Below are positions 12,301-21,731 of a DNA stretch of 64,000 nucleotides, one piece after another (positions within the stretch are counted from its first letter, which is position 1; the number at the start of each line of letters is the position of its first letter). Below the pieces are notes generated by a model. It ran no database searches. It was given only the letters and a program-made list of their open reading frames with translations, and was not told where the DNA came from. The stretch is from Apostichopus japonicus (lineage: Eukaryota; Echinodermata; Holothuroidea; Aspidochirotida; Stichopodidae). Location: positions 9,235,001-9,299,000 of the forward strand of contig NC_092570.1 of the NCBI RefSeq assembly GCF_037975245.1. The letters are read 5' to 3'. A program made the translations under genes and the position numbers.

Positions 12301-14153
12301 CAGCTTGCTACCATCGGTTATTAGACACTAGTGTACAGTCCAATGCATGCAGCTACGGTCAACACCCACAACACAGTGACAAGAAAAAAACTTCCCTTGC
12401 AAGCAACAGAAAGTTATCTTTTTCAGAGGGGGGCGCGCGGTTTGGGGCGAGTCTTCAATGCTTTTAAACACACCTCACTGTCTGAGAATAACTTGAAAGG
12501 TCAAAATTACCACCAGGAAGATACTCTTGGATACCTTCAACAATTTCACCATGCATAAATTTTGAGCCACATAATGTTCTACAAACCTGTCCATAATTGT
12601 CAATCCCTGAATGTAGTCTGTTTACATTCAGAAGGTCAAAGGTCTGCTTTAAAGCTGACCCTAAGCTTGTCAATCCAGTTGGTTGTAAATTCTTCAATTC
12701 ATTCATAAATGTTGCATGGTTCTCCTTCCAGCCAGCCTGTTAATTTTGGATAAGAAAACAAATGTAATAAATTAGACATCGTTAAAGAAGTGAAAAAACC
12801 TTCTTCTGTTTTTCCTTTTCAAGATGAAAATAATATTATGTCTTTTATCACTATTAGTTCAATCTAAGAGTTTCTGTTTTAGTGGCTTTTAAATTGAAGT
12901 TGTTGTGTAAACTGTCAACTTTCACCAACTTCTAAGTTCTGTTCTTAAAGTTTGTTACTTAACAAAAAGGTAGTGTCTTCTTATATTTGACAGTTGGCAC
13001 AGTATTTTAATGTACATACTTCATTTGTGTCAGATGCCACTTCTTAGATTTAATGTATGTGGATGAATGTTTAATATTTAAAACATCCTTACTCTAGTAA
13101 ATACAGCCAATATGAATGAGCACCGCAAGCACATGTTTCTATTATATACTTGAATTGCGTGTAAGATCTGCACAAGCTTGGAATTAGATGCAATATAAAA
13201 AAACTCAACCTGTCTGACCTAACAAATATGCCAATTTTAATGCAAAAAAGTTCCATTTACAAATGACCAATGATCTAGTAAGGACATTAGACATACTTAA
13301 ATTAGAAGCAGATGGTAGCATGAAAATTGGCAAACTATTGCCTATCTGTAAGATATGCCTATAGGCTAGACTGTAAGCTCAACAAGTTTTGTTTTTCTTT
13401 GTTTGCAACTAGCCTACGCAAATACTGTAAATTGGTAGATAAATATCAAGAAAGGTGATACACTGTACCATCGTATAAATAAACATGTAAGGCTATAAAT
13501 AAAAAGTTGATGTAAAAAGGTCCTACATATTTAAATCACATTGATTAATATTCAAATTTCACACTATGACCCCACCAACTATGTGACGTCGCAGATCTCG
13601 ACCAATCCTATACCTAGTTATCAGAAGGCAGCAAAATGTCCTCCGTTCTGCCGGAAGAATAGTTGCTCTCTACGAATTATGTCAGATTGTGTTGTTTTGC
13701 TATAAATTTTCAGGACAAAATTATGTAACTTGTGAGTGGCTGTTTTCTACTTATTGAGATAAAATTTGAAGGAATTGTGGCATCTATAAAGCGAGAAACG
13801 AACCTTCACGGTCGCTGGTGGATCGTCACAGCTGACAAGCATGTATCGGTCTCCTCGGCTTGCAGGTTCTCTCGCTCTGAGCTGAAAACAATGAAAGAAC
13901 AGTTTTTGTACCTGTAAACCCTTGCTTGCACAAGCTTTGCCAGACATTCGACATTACTGGGCGATTGTCATAATCGTGATCGAATGGGAACAGTAATTAT
14001 ATCACCAGCTATCAGTAACTTAGCCTAGGTCCCAACTCTTACCTTTAGGAAGGTCTCTACGGCGCCTTTGGCCAAGTCCAAAGCAGAAGTACCCAAATAC
14101 GTCCTTTGATTCATAGAAGCACTCGTGTCCAAAAGGAACACGAGTACTGGCAT
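439..14153 (-). CDS. INTS6: INTS6, Integrator complex subunit 6 (N-terminal half, nine exons)
   Basis: Exons in transcript order: 14043-14153, 13804-13881, 12587-12736, 11622-11711, 11054-11252, 6941-7069, 3703-3893, 2060-2212, 439-669; all junctions are GT-AG and keep phase, giving 444 residues before the window ends. The product aligns along its length with vertebrate INTS6 (DICE1), about 880 residues, so roughly half is present. Residues 1-230 are a von Willebrand A fold with an intact MIDAS (DTSAS at 9-13; TDGD near 129-132). Later conserved blocks include PGSELTKEPFRWDQRLFALV, VQSGVVVNFEK, IGHWPVPESFWPD-like and MPYNYPVLLPLLDDLFKVHK. INTS6 belongs to the nuclear Integrator complex that cleaves snRNA 3' ends and attenuates RNA polymerase II, and helps recruit PP2A; that role is family knowledge. 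The start ATG opens the VWA domain exactly as in orthologues. No frameshift or stop was seen; the gene looks functional. Confidence 0.96.
670..2059. other. INTS6 intron 8
   Basis: AT-rich intronic sequence. Open frames on the plus strand (for example 1335-1598) have no recognisable similarity and poor coding character. Positions 1-438 are likewise intronic. I see no further genes. Confidence 0.6.
2060..2212 (-). CDS. INTS6: INTS6 exon 8 (residues 317-367)
   Basis: 153 nt, acceptor tttttgcag, donor gtgagc. Encodes FTCSDNEPLVLDNLPFDKYE and LEPSPLTQYILERRNP; 51 codons, phase 0 at both ends. Confidence 0.96.
3011..3371 (+). mobile_element. tRNA-derived SINE, family A, copy 1, with TACA tail
   Basis: A tRNA-like head at 3021 (box A-like atatagctcagtgattaac; box B-like gttcaagtcactc) is followed by a body shared with three other copies here (54864-55095, 25351-25572, 62368-62660), including tgacaattgacaatccat and gatggcttcttcgc. 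It ends in a (TACA)n tract at 3241-3371. Direct reading; the SINE assignment rests on the box A/B-like head and repetition. Confidence 0.8.
3241..3371. repeat. (TACA)n microsatellite forming the SINE tail
   Basis: About 32 near-perfect copies of the tetranucleotide directly after the SINE body. Open frames through it in several phases are artefacts of the repeat. Confidence 0.95.
3703..3893 (-). CDS. INTS6: INTS6 exon 7 (residues 253-316)
   Basis: 191 nt, acceptor gactctccag, donor gtaagt. Encodes a variable leader then WHSCRRLIYVRPNSKTGLPV and GHWPVPESFWPD, hallmark INTS6 sequence. Phase 0 at its end. Confidence 0.95.
4021..4057. repeat. Perfect 37-nt palindrome (18-bp arms, 1-nt centre)
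   Basis: 4021-4038 is the exact reverse complement of 4040-4057 with a single A between. It lies at the 5' edge of a Penelope-like 3'-end relic and may mark a head-to-head junction. Confidence 0.9.
4050..4290 (+). mobile_element. Relic of a Penelope-like element 3' end with hammerhead-like core
   Basis: Contains TTGAAGA at 4235-4241, a 6-bp stem (GATCCT/AGGATC, 3-nt loop) and GAAAC at 4258-4262, followed by gtcagaccaacttac. The arrangement parallels the core of the intact Penelope-like element at 48024-48050. A related piece lies at 39718-39741 on the other strand. Hammerhead motifs are known in Penelope-like elements; the core here has one extra A before the stem and a C-to-T change in CUGANGA, so activity is doubtful. 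Confidence 0.5.
4380..4632 (+). mobile_element. 3' fragment of a CR1/L2-type LINE
   Basis: The frame reads LLWNKLPSETQSPLLYQHLQ, a version of the LWNSLP...F..LK block that ends many CR1/L2-superfamily ORF2 proteins, then a 3' tail tttgcgctatataagcacc followed by (TAA)n. Heavily 5'-truncated. The clade within the superfamily cannot be fixed from this fragment. Confidence 0.7.
5803..6475. mobile_element. Non-autonomous element with 12-bp perfect terminal inverted repeats
   Basis: GGTTCCTTGCTG at 5803-5814 is the exact reverse complement of CAGCAAGGAACC at 6464-6475. The interior holds a 4 x 15-bp tandem repeat and no coding capacity. The same right end, with a local hairpin, recurs at 34728-34745, supporting a dispersed family. 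Confidence 0.5.
5971..6030. repeat. Four perfect 15-bp tandem units
   Basis: Unit taaataccaataaaa repeated four times, bracketed by two copies of agccacacctcctca. It explains the periodic open frames on the minus strand here. Confidence 0.95.
6941..7069 (-). CDS. INTS6: INTS6 exon 6 (residues 210-253)
   Basis: 129 nt, acceptor cttgttaag, donor gtgagt. Completes the split Gly and reads RSYTVNSLKTLNQCLESL, then AQKVQSGVVVNFEKYG, matching the end of the conserved VWA-adjacent region. Phase 1 at its end. Confidence 0.95.
7082..7106. repeat. (AG)n microsatellite near INTS6 exon 6
   Basis: Short purine dinucleotide run beginning about 13 bp upstream of the exon 6 acceptor; on the transcript strand it reads (CT)n and may serve as the polypyrimidine tract. 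Confidence 0.8.
7850..8900 (-). pseudogene. Degenerate LINE reverse transcriptase fragment
   Basis: On the minus strand, in frames broken by stops and indels, ordered RT blocks are readable: KIAKVIPLL near 8870, a YGFRPGCSTELA block near 8640, a KAFDTIDHNSFLN-like block (motif A region) near 8535, a YGVRG...WLSSYL block near 8470, and CDVPQGSILGP (motif B region) near 8365. The order is that of a non-LTR retrotransposon RT. It lies in INTS6 intron 5 in the same orientation as the gene and is certainly non-functional. Confidence 0.8.
8901..10699. other. INTS6 intron 5, remainder
   Basis: AT-rich sequence with small local duplications (for example cagtaggcca near 10047 and 10063). I see no coding or structured element I can support. 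Confidence 0.5.
10700..11000 (-). mobile_element. tRNA-derived SINE with LINE-like 3' tail
   Basis: Read on the minus strand, the head is tRNA-like (tggtcaagtggttaaggc as box A; ggttcactttatc as degenerate box B) and the end is gtgcgctatataagaac, the tail seen on LINE fragments at 4590-4632 and 56345-56420. Sharing a 3' tail with a partner LINE is a known SINE strategy. Confidence 0.65.
11054..11252 (-). CDS. INTS6: INTS6 exon 5 (residues 144-210)
   Basis: 199 nt, acceptor tcaaacag, donor gtatgt. Encodes LSLPMAHMFPGSELTKEPF and on to MCEVTGG; the last codon (Gly) is split across the intron, phase 1. The following intron is almost 4 kb and full of retroelement debris. Confidence 0.95.
11622..11711 (-). 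CDS. INTS6: INTS6 exon 4 (residues 114-143)
   Basis: 90 nt, acceptor ttatgcag, donor gtgagt. Encodes GRNPFFLEPALVIALTDGDK and ten more residues; the TDG motif supplies a further MIDAS ligand position in VWA folds. Confidence 0.95.
12188..12467. mobile_element. TTAA-flanked MITE family M, copy 1
   Basis: Bounded by TTAA at both ends with imperfect terminal inverted repeats: left AGGCAATGAAGACTTGCGC, right complementary to GCGAGTCTTCAATGCTT. Interior is collinear with copies at 17532-17899 and 26974-27333 but shorter (280 bp). No coding capacity. TTAA duplication with AGG termini suggests a Kolobok- or piggyBac-type transposase. Confidence 0.8.
12587..12736 (-). CDS. INTS6: INTS6 exon 3 (residues 64-113)
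   Basis: 150 nt, acceptor ttaacag, donor gtttgt. Encodes AGWKENHATFMNELKNLQ through IDNYGQ, a highly conserved VWA segment; 50 codons, phase 0. Confidence 0.96.
13804..13881 (-). CDS. INTS6: INTS6 exon 2 (residues 38-63)
   Basis: 78 nt, acceptor gttttcag, donor gttcgt. Encodes LRAREPASRGDRYMLVS and following residues of the VWA fold; 26 codons, phase 0 at both ends. Confidence 0.95.
14043..14153 (-). CDS. INTS6: INTS6 exon 1 (residues 1-37)
   Basis: 111 nt, starts at ATG 14153-14151 and ends in AAG before gtaaga. Encodes MPVLVFLLDTSASMNQRTYL and 17 more residues, with the MIDAS DxSxS motif at residues 9-13. Phase 0 at its end. Confidence 0.96.
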
Positions 14154-14520
14154 TTTGATTCCTACAATCACAGCTAACCACAGTGTAAATTTTGACCGAA
14201 TTTGTGTCCTGATTATCCCAAATAATCCTGCGTAATTACTCCACTAGCTTCCCACCGTGTCACAGCGATAGGCTGCCAAATTAAGCAGCTACATTGTATA
14301 CACAGTCGTGTTAGGCCTATACGTACGTATATGTACGTTGGTTACACACAACTGATCTTCCTTGCGTACTCGTACTCGATTGTCAGACACATTGTGTCAC
14401 GTGACTCAAACAAGGCCTCCACACGATTGGCTAATCTTACATGTTGATTTCTTGCTCTAATTTGCATCTTTCTGTAAAGCCACCCTGTGTAGTGTAGTAC
14501 GTGCGACTGCGGAAAAGTTT
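14154..14520. promoter_or_regulatory. Probable INTS6 promoter region
   Basis: Lies directly upstream of the INTS6 start codon. Contains a perfect GTCACGTGAC palindrome (14396-14405; E-box/USF-type) and a minus-strand CCAAT pentamer within gattggctaat near 14424. No TATA box is placed convincingly. Transcription start is not visible from sequence. Confidence 0.4.
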
Positions 14521-14642
14521 ACCTCAATAGAAAATGCATTTTTGTTTCCAGTGTGCCGAAAATTTGAGTTGAAAAATTAGACAGCTGAGGTCCGCATTTT
14601 GCTGGGAAGATTTGCACTAAATAACTTTTCAAGTGAATTCTT

Positions 14643-15728
14643 ATGATTCCTTTTAAGTTGACTATATTCGATCAAGGTAACAAGGCATGCTAAAATTTTC
14701 ACAAAGTGAAGTTGAAAGATGGGGCATCTATAAACACGGATATTTTATAATTTTGGACTGAAACGGATCCCATCAAAACATTTGAATAAGTCGAATTCTT
14801 AAAGCGGCGATGTATGTTTGTAACAAGAATTGTGTATGTGTAATAATAATTCGTTCCTGAACTTAACCGTGCTGTAATGGTCCCTTAATTCTAGAGAGTG
14901 TACCCACCGCTGTGATGTGGTCATTGTTCGTCATTTTTTACGAAAGGGTTTCGTCATCCGTGCTAGAAGTTTGCAAAATTTATGCTTATGCAACATATAT
15001 CAATCAGTACGTGGTAGGCCTATATAAATATGACCATGTTGGCTACACGCCTGTCATTTAAATGGCAGCGCCCTGATATGAAACAGGTACAATCCACTCC
15101 CCTGCAGTGGGTTTTTATGTCCAGTTGCCATTTTAGACAAGTTTAGTCAGCATTAAATAAAGACAGGGTTTATGTCCAGTTTAGTGTACGTCATCTACAA
15201 TTAACTACAAATTGAAGTGGACGCTGGCAGCCAGTGTGACACTTTTTCAAGTTGTAAATTACTTCAGTTGTCCCTTATAGGCTAAGTGAAAATCACCTTT
15301 TAATTACTGAAACGGGCCCAAATAACTGACAACCCTACTTGGGATAGAAGTCTCCCCTGAGTAACATGGGTAATTAAATAATTGCTAACTAGGAGAATCC
15401 TGAGTGAGGAAACTTCAAATAGTCATATGATTATATTCGTATTTTCATGTAAAAGATAAACTTTTTTTTCATTATTGAAACTTGCCACCAAAAGCACAAA
15501 TGATATACAATTGCGAACGTATCATATAGCTCTTAGCGTACAATATGTAACTAATCAAGTTTCGTTTCAGATTACGAAAAGAAAGACTGCAAGATATTGG
15601 CCGCAAATTTGACCGGTTATGTAACAGAACAACTGGCTACACTGATCTCTACGATAAGCCTACATGAAACACACAGGGGTGGATTTCGAAACCTTAAAGA
15701 TCCAAGGGAGCAAACCAGTTTCCAATAG
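14643..15728 (+). CDS. Possible small two-exon gene, divergent to INTS6
   Basis: Candidate exon 1 is 14643-14676 (ATG to a CAAG|gtaaca donor) and exon 2 is 15571-15728 (acceptor tttcgtttcag to TAG). The phases fit and would give about 63 residues, starting MIPFKLTIFDQ and including YEKKDCKILAANLTGYV. I recognise no family. The start context is weak and two other frames of exon 2 are also open over tens of codons, so chance is a serious alternative. Confidence 0.18.
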
Positions 15729-16773
15729 AAAAGAAAAGTGTGAACATGAACCCCAATTCTATGATGCAAATTTGGGTTGGGGATGTTCTGTTTTGGACAT
15801 AAATGAGATTCTGAGCGTCCAGATCCCTGATGTGGATAGGAGCATGACGATACTTCTTCACTTAGTTATGATTTTGGCCTTACAGCTATTTCACATACTG
15901 TATAGTTCAACAGCACAATGTTGACAAACATTTCTTGATAAATTACTTCACCCCAACCCCCCTCCCCAACCCTCAAAAAGCTGCCCAGCTCCTGGCCACT
16001 ATCGATCTCCCACAAATTTTGACTGTTCCAAACCTTGAAATCAGGAAACTCTCATGGTATAGGACAGGGGGAGTGGTGCATCAGGTGACACATTGAATGT
16101 TACCCCCCAACCCACAAGCCTATTGTCACAATCCCCTCCCCAAGTGATACGCACTTAAATTGACCAACTTTCGGGTTGCTTGCAGGAACTTGTGCGACAT
16201 CGCCTGTCATCTCTGCATGACTTACCCCGCCCCCCCCTCATGTATTTACCATTTTACCATACATAGGTACACTTATATGCATAAACAAAAATGTACACAT
16301 ACCTCATACATAGGCTACACCCATGCATACATATTATACACCCATACATACAGGCACACATTTGGCTAAAAGTACCCTTTTAAATTGCTCCATATAGATA
16401 GCACCCATGTCTATCCCTCCCCTCCCCATTTTCACACCATCCTTTCTTTCATATAGAAATATAACATTTGAGATGCTGTGTATCAAGTTTTGACATCCCT
16501 TTTTGTATTTGCATATTTTACAATTTGTACAAAGTTGAATGACATTACAGTGATTGCAAAAATTAGTTTCTTCAGATTTTATCCATTTACAAGATTACAT
16601 TTTGATGGTGAATGTTTATCAAAAGATTTTCTTTTCTTTTAAGCTACTTGAGCAACTGAGCATTAGATGATCCTGTGACACCAAATATGAAATATTTGAC
16701 AAAAAAAACCCAATGAATTATAATACAGCTGTACAATGTCACAAAACCTCTCAAACCATGGACACTTGCACTA

Positions 16774-19010
16774 GTAGACTGTTAACTTCAGTCTGTCTAG
16801 GTGGGACACAATTTGAAATATCTTCCCCCACAGATACTTTTGTTGTTTTCTTTCATTTTCTTTTCTTAAACCCACAGTTAACTTCTTGAAAGTACCTGGT
16901 TCAGCGAATGAAGCATTTAAGACGATTTTTTTTTGCTTACTATGAAGAACAGAGTCAAATTTCTCCTTTGGTTTCGTAGTGATGAGATTTGGATGTTTGC
17001 TATCTATATCAGTTAACATTGATAATCTTGTGATAAATAGTTTAAATAGCCTGCGAGACAAGTCTGTCAAAATACGATGGAAAACGCAAATTAATCCCCA
17101 ATGCACTATTTCAGTAACCAGTGACCATAGGCAGAGTTTTAGTCTTAATGTTACATTCCATGGGAAGAGGAACAATTCTAGTGCTTGTATTGTTACTATA
17201 AGTATGCCAGTTTTCAAGACATTCACATTTAAAATATGCTTGATCCCTGGAATGTTTTTTTTTAAAGTCTAAATTGATTGACGATGACTTTAGCTTCTCA
17301 GTGCAGTCCTTAGTGTCAATCCAGTTGTCTTGTGATTCTAATAACTCAACCTAAAACATGTTCTTGTAACTTCATATAAAACAACTGAGCATTCTTGGAT
17401 AACCTTTCCATATAATGTATTAAAACGGTCATTCTTAAAAATGGTTATAGAAATGGGACCTGCACTGAAAGATTTTTATTTTAATCGTCATACAACATAT
17501 CAGAAATTAATATGGTGCCCAAAGTCATCCTTTAAAGGGTGTGAAGACTCGCGCAAAAGGAAACGTCTAATGCCGGTAATCTGACCTAGTTTCGAATGAG
17601 GTGTAACAGAAGTGTTAGACACCACCATCGATCCCAGAAAATATGCACACAGCTTGCTACCATCGGTAATTAGAAACTAGTGTATAATCAGTACATACAG
17701 CTGCGGTCAATACCCACAGCACAGTGTACAAATGATACAGCGATGGACATATCAGGTCCAGCTAAAGATAACAAGGTATCACGTTTCATTACTGTCTGCA
17801 TTTTGTAGCGACAAGCAGAAATCTTCACTTGCAAGAATCCGAAAGTTAGCTTTTTCAGAGCGCGGCACACGGTTTAGGGCGAGTCTTCAATGCCTTTAAG
17901 GTGCCTTTCTGCAGTATTGGATACAAATACTCAGTATGTTCTGGAAATTTGCTACGAATTGGCAATTTCATGCCAAAGTTTGCTTCTGCAGATTCAACAG
18001 AGAAACATTTTTTACCCTTCAATATACTTCTGCACCCACCCCACCCCCACATTACATATAGAACACAATAAATATGACCAACAGGTAATAATACATCTAC
18101 TCTCCCAACAAGAATCAATATACTTCAGCATTTCATCAGCAAAGAAACAAACTCAGAAAACATGGAAAAATATATTTGATCAAGAAACTTCATTTGTCTT
18201 TGACAGTGCTTAATAGGTCAACAGTTTTGCCTCCATAATTTAGCATACTAAACAGAGCTGAGGTCTTTTAATATTCCTTTCTGGAAGTTGTGACCTTTAC
18301 AGTTGTTCGAAGACAATTATTCCTCCAGCTAAAACGCTCTCTGGGGGTCATAGAAATATGCACCTTGTATCTTCAAGATATTAAGGTGACCAGAATTTGA
18401 TACTCCCCCATATCTAAGGGAAAAGACTGATGACCTTAAATCAAGAGGAAACAAAACCTTGCAAACAGACATTCTAGAAAGAATTTGATATTCAAGCATA
18501 ATCAAGGGTTAATACTGATAGTCTGTCGTCACTAGAAAACAAAACTTACAAAAACAGACATTTTACCATTATAAATGGTCTCCACAAAGGTTAGATATTT
18601 TGGTTAATATGGTACCAGGTTTGTTTTCTGGGTTTTAAAAATGACAATCAAAAATTTTGGTCTGATTTACCTTGGCACTTTACAAGCTGGCAAATTTTGT
18701 GAAACCAAATGAAACTATCTTGATCACAATCAAACAAGAACTTGAGCAGCATTAGTGCTACACTACACTTCCGAATACTTAAAACACCTCTTGCTGATTC
18801 TAAAAGACAGCTCTCCCTTTGTACCAACTGAGCTGTCCAGCCCAAAGGTGGTGGCGATCACCTGTGTAGCAATTTCTATGCCAGGGTGCCATTATGAATA
18901 TGCAGTACCTTGCATACCTTTCTAATCTGTGATCACTCCCCGGTTTATTCGATACAACTAGAGAAACAACAGGGAAGGGATTTCGAGAGAATTTGTAAAT
19001 CGCAGTGTTG
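16774..19010 (-). pseudogene. Possible unrecognised gene or gene relic between RSF1 and INTS6
   Basis: Several minus-strand open segments have ordinary protein composition and splice-like edges: about 18680-18835 (SARGVLSIRKCSVALMLLKF; acceptor gtcttttag, donor gtaaag), about 17900-18045 (EANFGMKLPIRSKFPEHTEY), 17113-17350 (acceptor catgttttag; VELLESQDNWIDTKDC) and 16774-17010 (SKHPNLITTKPKEKF, ending at a stop). They do not join in one clean frame: the 17350 segment meets TGA near 17113 although protein-like sequence continues past it, and a MITE sits against the 17900 segment. The opposite strand is also open in parts. A decayed gene, a fast-evolving gene or chance remain possible; I assign no function. 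Confidence 0.25.
17532..17899. mobile_element. TTAA-flanked MITE family M, copy 2
   Basis: 368 bp, TTAA at 17532-17535 and 17896-17899, ends AGGGTGTGAAGACTCGC and GCGAGTCTTCAATGCCT. Over 80 percent alike by eye to copy 3 at 26974-27333. Confidence 0.85.
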
Positions 19011-20832
19011 TTTTGTTGACCTTTCCTGTCCTTTGAACAGCTGACTTCAGAAATTTAAAACAAACTAAAATTAGAGAAATCTACCATCAAATATCATGAA
19101 TGAAACTTGTAGGAGTTGGGTTGGGCAGTTTTTGGAGACTGAGGCAAAATATGTAGCAGAAAATATAAAATATCAGGTAAATGTCACTGAACTTCCAAAA
19201 AGCACCCTTCTCTTGTAAGAATTAAAAATACAAAAATATGTCACTATTTCCCTAAAACACACATAACTACTATCTACATATATATTAAACAAGAAAATGT
19301 ACAATGATAGATTAATACAGCAACAATATATGCAAAGTATTATTTCCTTTAAAAAAAAAAAGAATCGTTCAGAATCTGCTAGAATGGTCACAGCCTCACA
19401 GGGTGTCTCTGTTAGGGAGATGGTGACCACTGACCAATCATAATTATCATTGTAAAGAGATGGCAAATTCACTAATCAATACGAAGGAGAAGAAACTTGT
19501 GTAAACTGTTTACTCTTAGAGGTTGAGGCAGGACAGTGAGCTTAATTATTTTCGGTGATGAATAAGACTTCAAATGTCTAGCAAATTTTCCCATAAATTT
19601 CTGAGAGAAATTTTGTTAATGCCATGTCATAGTTAATCTTTCCCAGGAGGGGTACTTCAGTCCAACATTGTGTCCTTATTCATAAGTCATCTAAAAACAA
19701 TCAAATTGTTTAGAAGTTTCAAGCCATTCACAGCACATGTAGATAAATCCAGCAGAATTTGACTACTTAAACTCAGAGCAAAATAATTGGCCATGTCTCA
19801 TTACCTCTTGATTGGGTGAGATGAAAATGCTTCAAAATAATTCAACAAACACTAAGGGAGAGTTTAATATGTGGAAAATCTTAAATGGTGCCAAGCCGGT
19901 ATGTTTCATAACTTTATTAATCCTAATGTTGTTACAGCGGGAGATTTTACATACTGATATCCTCACAATTTTCTTGTGTTCAGAGAATACTGCAATACAG
20001 ACCAGAAGATAATCCACCTCTAGCTTCCAATTTACTTTGGCCAGAAGGTAACTGATGTAATGGCATTTTTAGCAAACAACAAATAGAAATGATCTGTTAA
20101 ATATTATGTAATGTGTCTTTTATATGATTAGTTCAAGTTTCAAAAATAGCTTTTTTCTGCCACACAACTACTGGATCAATATCGCATATTAATGTACATC
20201 TGCATATTGAAGCTTTAAGACCAATTCCTCTGCCCCAAGGAGGGGAGGGATGGGGGGGTACTCTTGGCATACTTCACAAATATGAACAACTGGATACTTC
20301 TGTGTAAAGGTTTCAAAAGTCGCCGTGTTTAGAATTCAATGGCCCAAACAATAATAATACCAGTCTTGGCTAGCATTAAATCGTGGTGAGAAGACTGTAA
20401 CAGTTTCAGTTAAGATAATACTATTCCAGGCAAATTTGCAATTATCTCTAGACTTTGATAAAGAAAGAAAAAATATGACATCATATGACCATTTGGATGC
20501 TTCTTATTTTGAAAACATAAGTCGTTGTAACTGTTGGCCTTCTCTGACAGAACAAAAAAAAAATTACAACTGACATTTCAGAATGTTCATGGAAGTCATC
20601 TTGACTGGAATATTATGGGAGGACAGGCTGTTAAGGGAGGGGGGGTGGGGGACGAGCTTGAATACTTCAGCCCTAGGGTGCCCAACTGGTCAACCCATGC
20701 AACTTTACATCCTCATTGTTCACAAACTTACTAGTGGAGACTGCCCACTCAGCACTACCCCACCTCCCAACCACCTCTTTCCCCATTATTCACCCCCCCA
20801 TTTTTTGTCATTTTCAGTACTTCTGGCAAGAA
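19011..20832. other. Sequence downstream of RSF1 (3' UTR candidate plus unknown)
   Basis: Immediately 3' of the RSF1 stop. A minus-strand AATAAA lies near 19911-19916, about 0.9 kb past the stop. On the plus strand 19982-20048 looks like a short exon (acceptor ttgtgttcag, donor gtaact; reads ILQYRPEDNPPLASNLLWPE), unsupported by any neighbour. Confidence 0.3.
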
Positions 20833-21731
20833 TCAATCTTTACTGAGGTAATCAAATATGTCGGTCACACCTTCGAGCTCATCATCATCTTCTGCAGATT
20901 TCCTGTCTGTCTTTACCGTCGCCAGGGCGACCGCTTCCACTTTTTGGCTTTGTAGGGAGCTGTTCTCTTTCAAATCTTCTAGATCTGTGATTGGCGGTAA
21001 GCCATCATCGTCATTAACCAAGGCGGAATTGTTTTGATTTAATTTGGCACCCGCTCTGACCTTCTCTGCGACGTCCATTTCTTCTATTTTCTCGGATTTT
21101 TCCACTTTGCGTTCCGCCCCTTCCCACTCATCGTCGTCTTCGTCTCCAGAGATGGGATCAACACTCAAAGCATCTTTTCTCTTCCCTTCTTCCATCTCAC
21201 TGTCTCCGCTCTTCCCTCCTGCTCCATCCTCGCTGCTGCTTCCGTCGGCCATCTTCCGATAGTCTACCCTCGTGTGCATTCCGCGTAGTTTTTTGGTCAC
21301 TTTCGTGGTTTCGGTTTCCGATCCCTCCTGCTTCTTACTCGCGGTCCCTTCGCTCCCTCCTCCGACAATCTCCTCCGATTTCCCTCCACCTTCGCTGTCG
21401 CCGGAGTCGTCGCTGTCGATGCGGAATTTCCGTTTCGGTTGGACGAAGCCATCTTCTTCGTCCTCTGTTGAAGTCGATTCCTCTTTCCGTTTCTGTTTCT
21501 TCTTCTTTTTCTTCTTCTCTCGATGTTCGTCTGGCGAAACGGATCTACTCCTGTGATGGCTACCGTTCTTCCTGCCTTTGCCGAAACTTGGATCACCACC
21601 CGACTCTGAGGAGCTTTGGTCCACTCTCTTGCGTTTTCGATCAGATTCATCCTCTGAATTGACGATCTGCCTCCTTGCTGTGATGATAGGATTCATACGC
21701 CATGCATCTCTCGGTCGACCTTCATCACTCT
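20833..21731 (-). CDS. RSF1: RSF1 exon 13 (residues 1056-1354, C-terminus)
   Basis: 899 nt, acceptor ttgcaacag to stop TGA at 20833-20835. Reads [20 protein letters not shown], several acidic/Ser blocks including [14 protein letters not shown]-like, and [17 protein letters not shown] at the end, matching the family C-terminal TDLVDYV motif. Confidence 0.93.

Noticed and set aside
16979-17272. 97-residue plus-strand frame with alternating beta-strand-like pattern
   Set aside because: It contains no glutamate at all and lies opposite minus-strand segments with more normal composition; unlikely to be coding.
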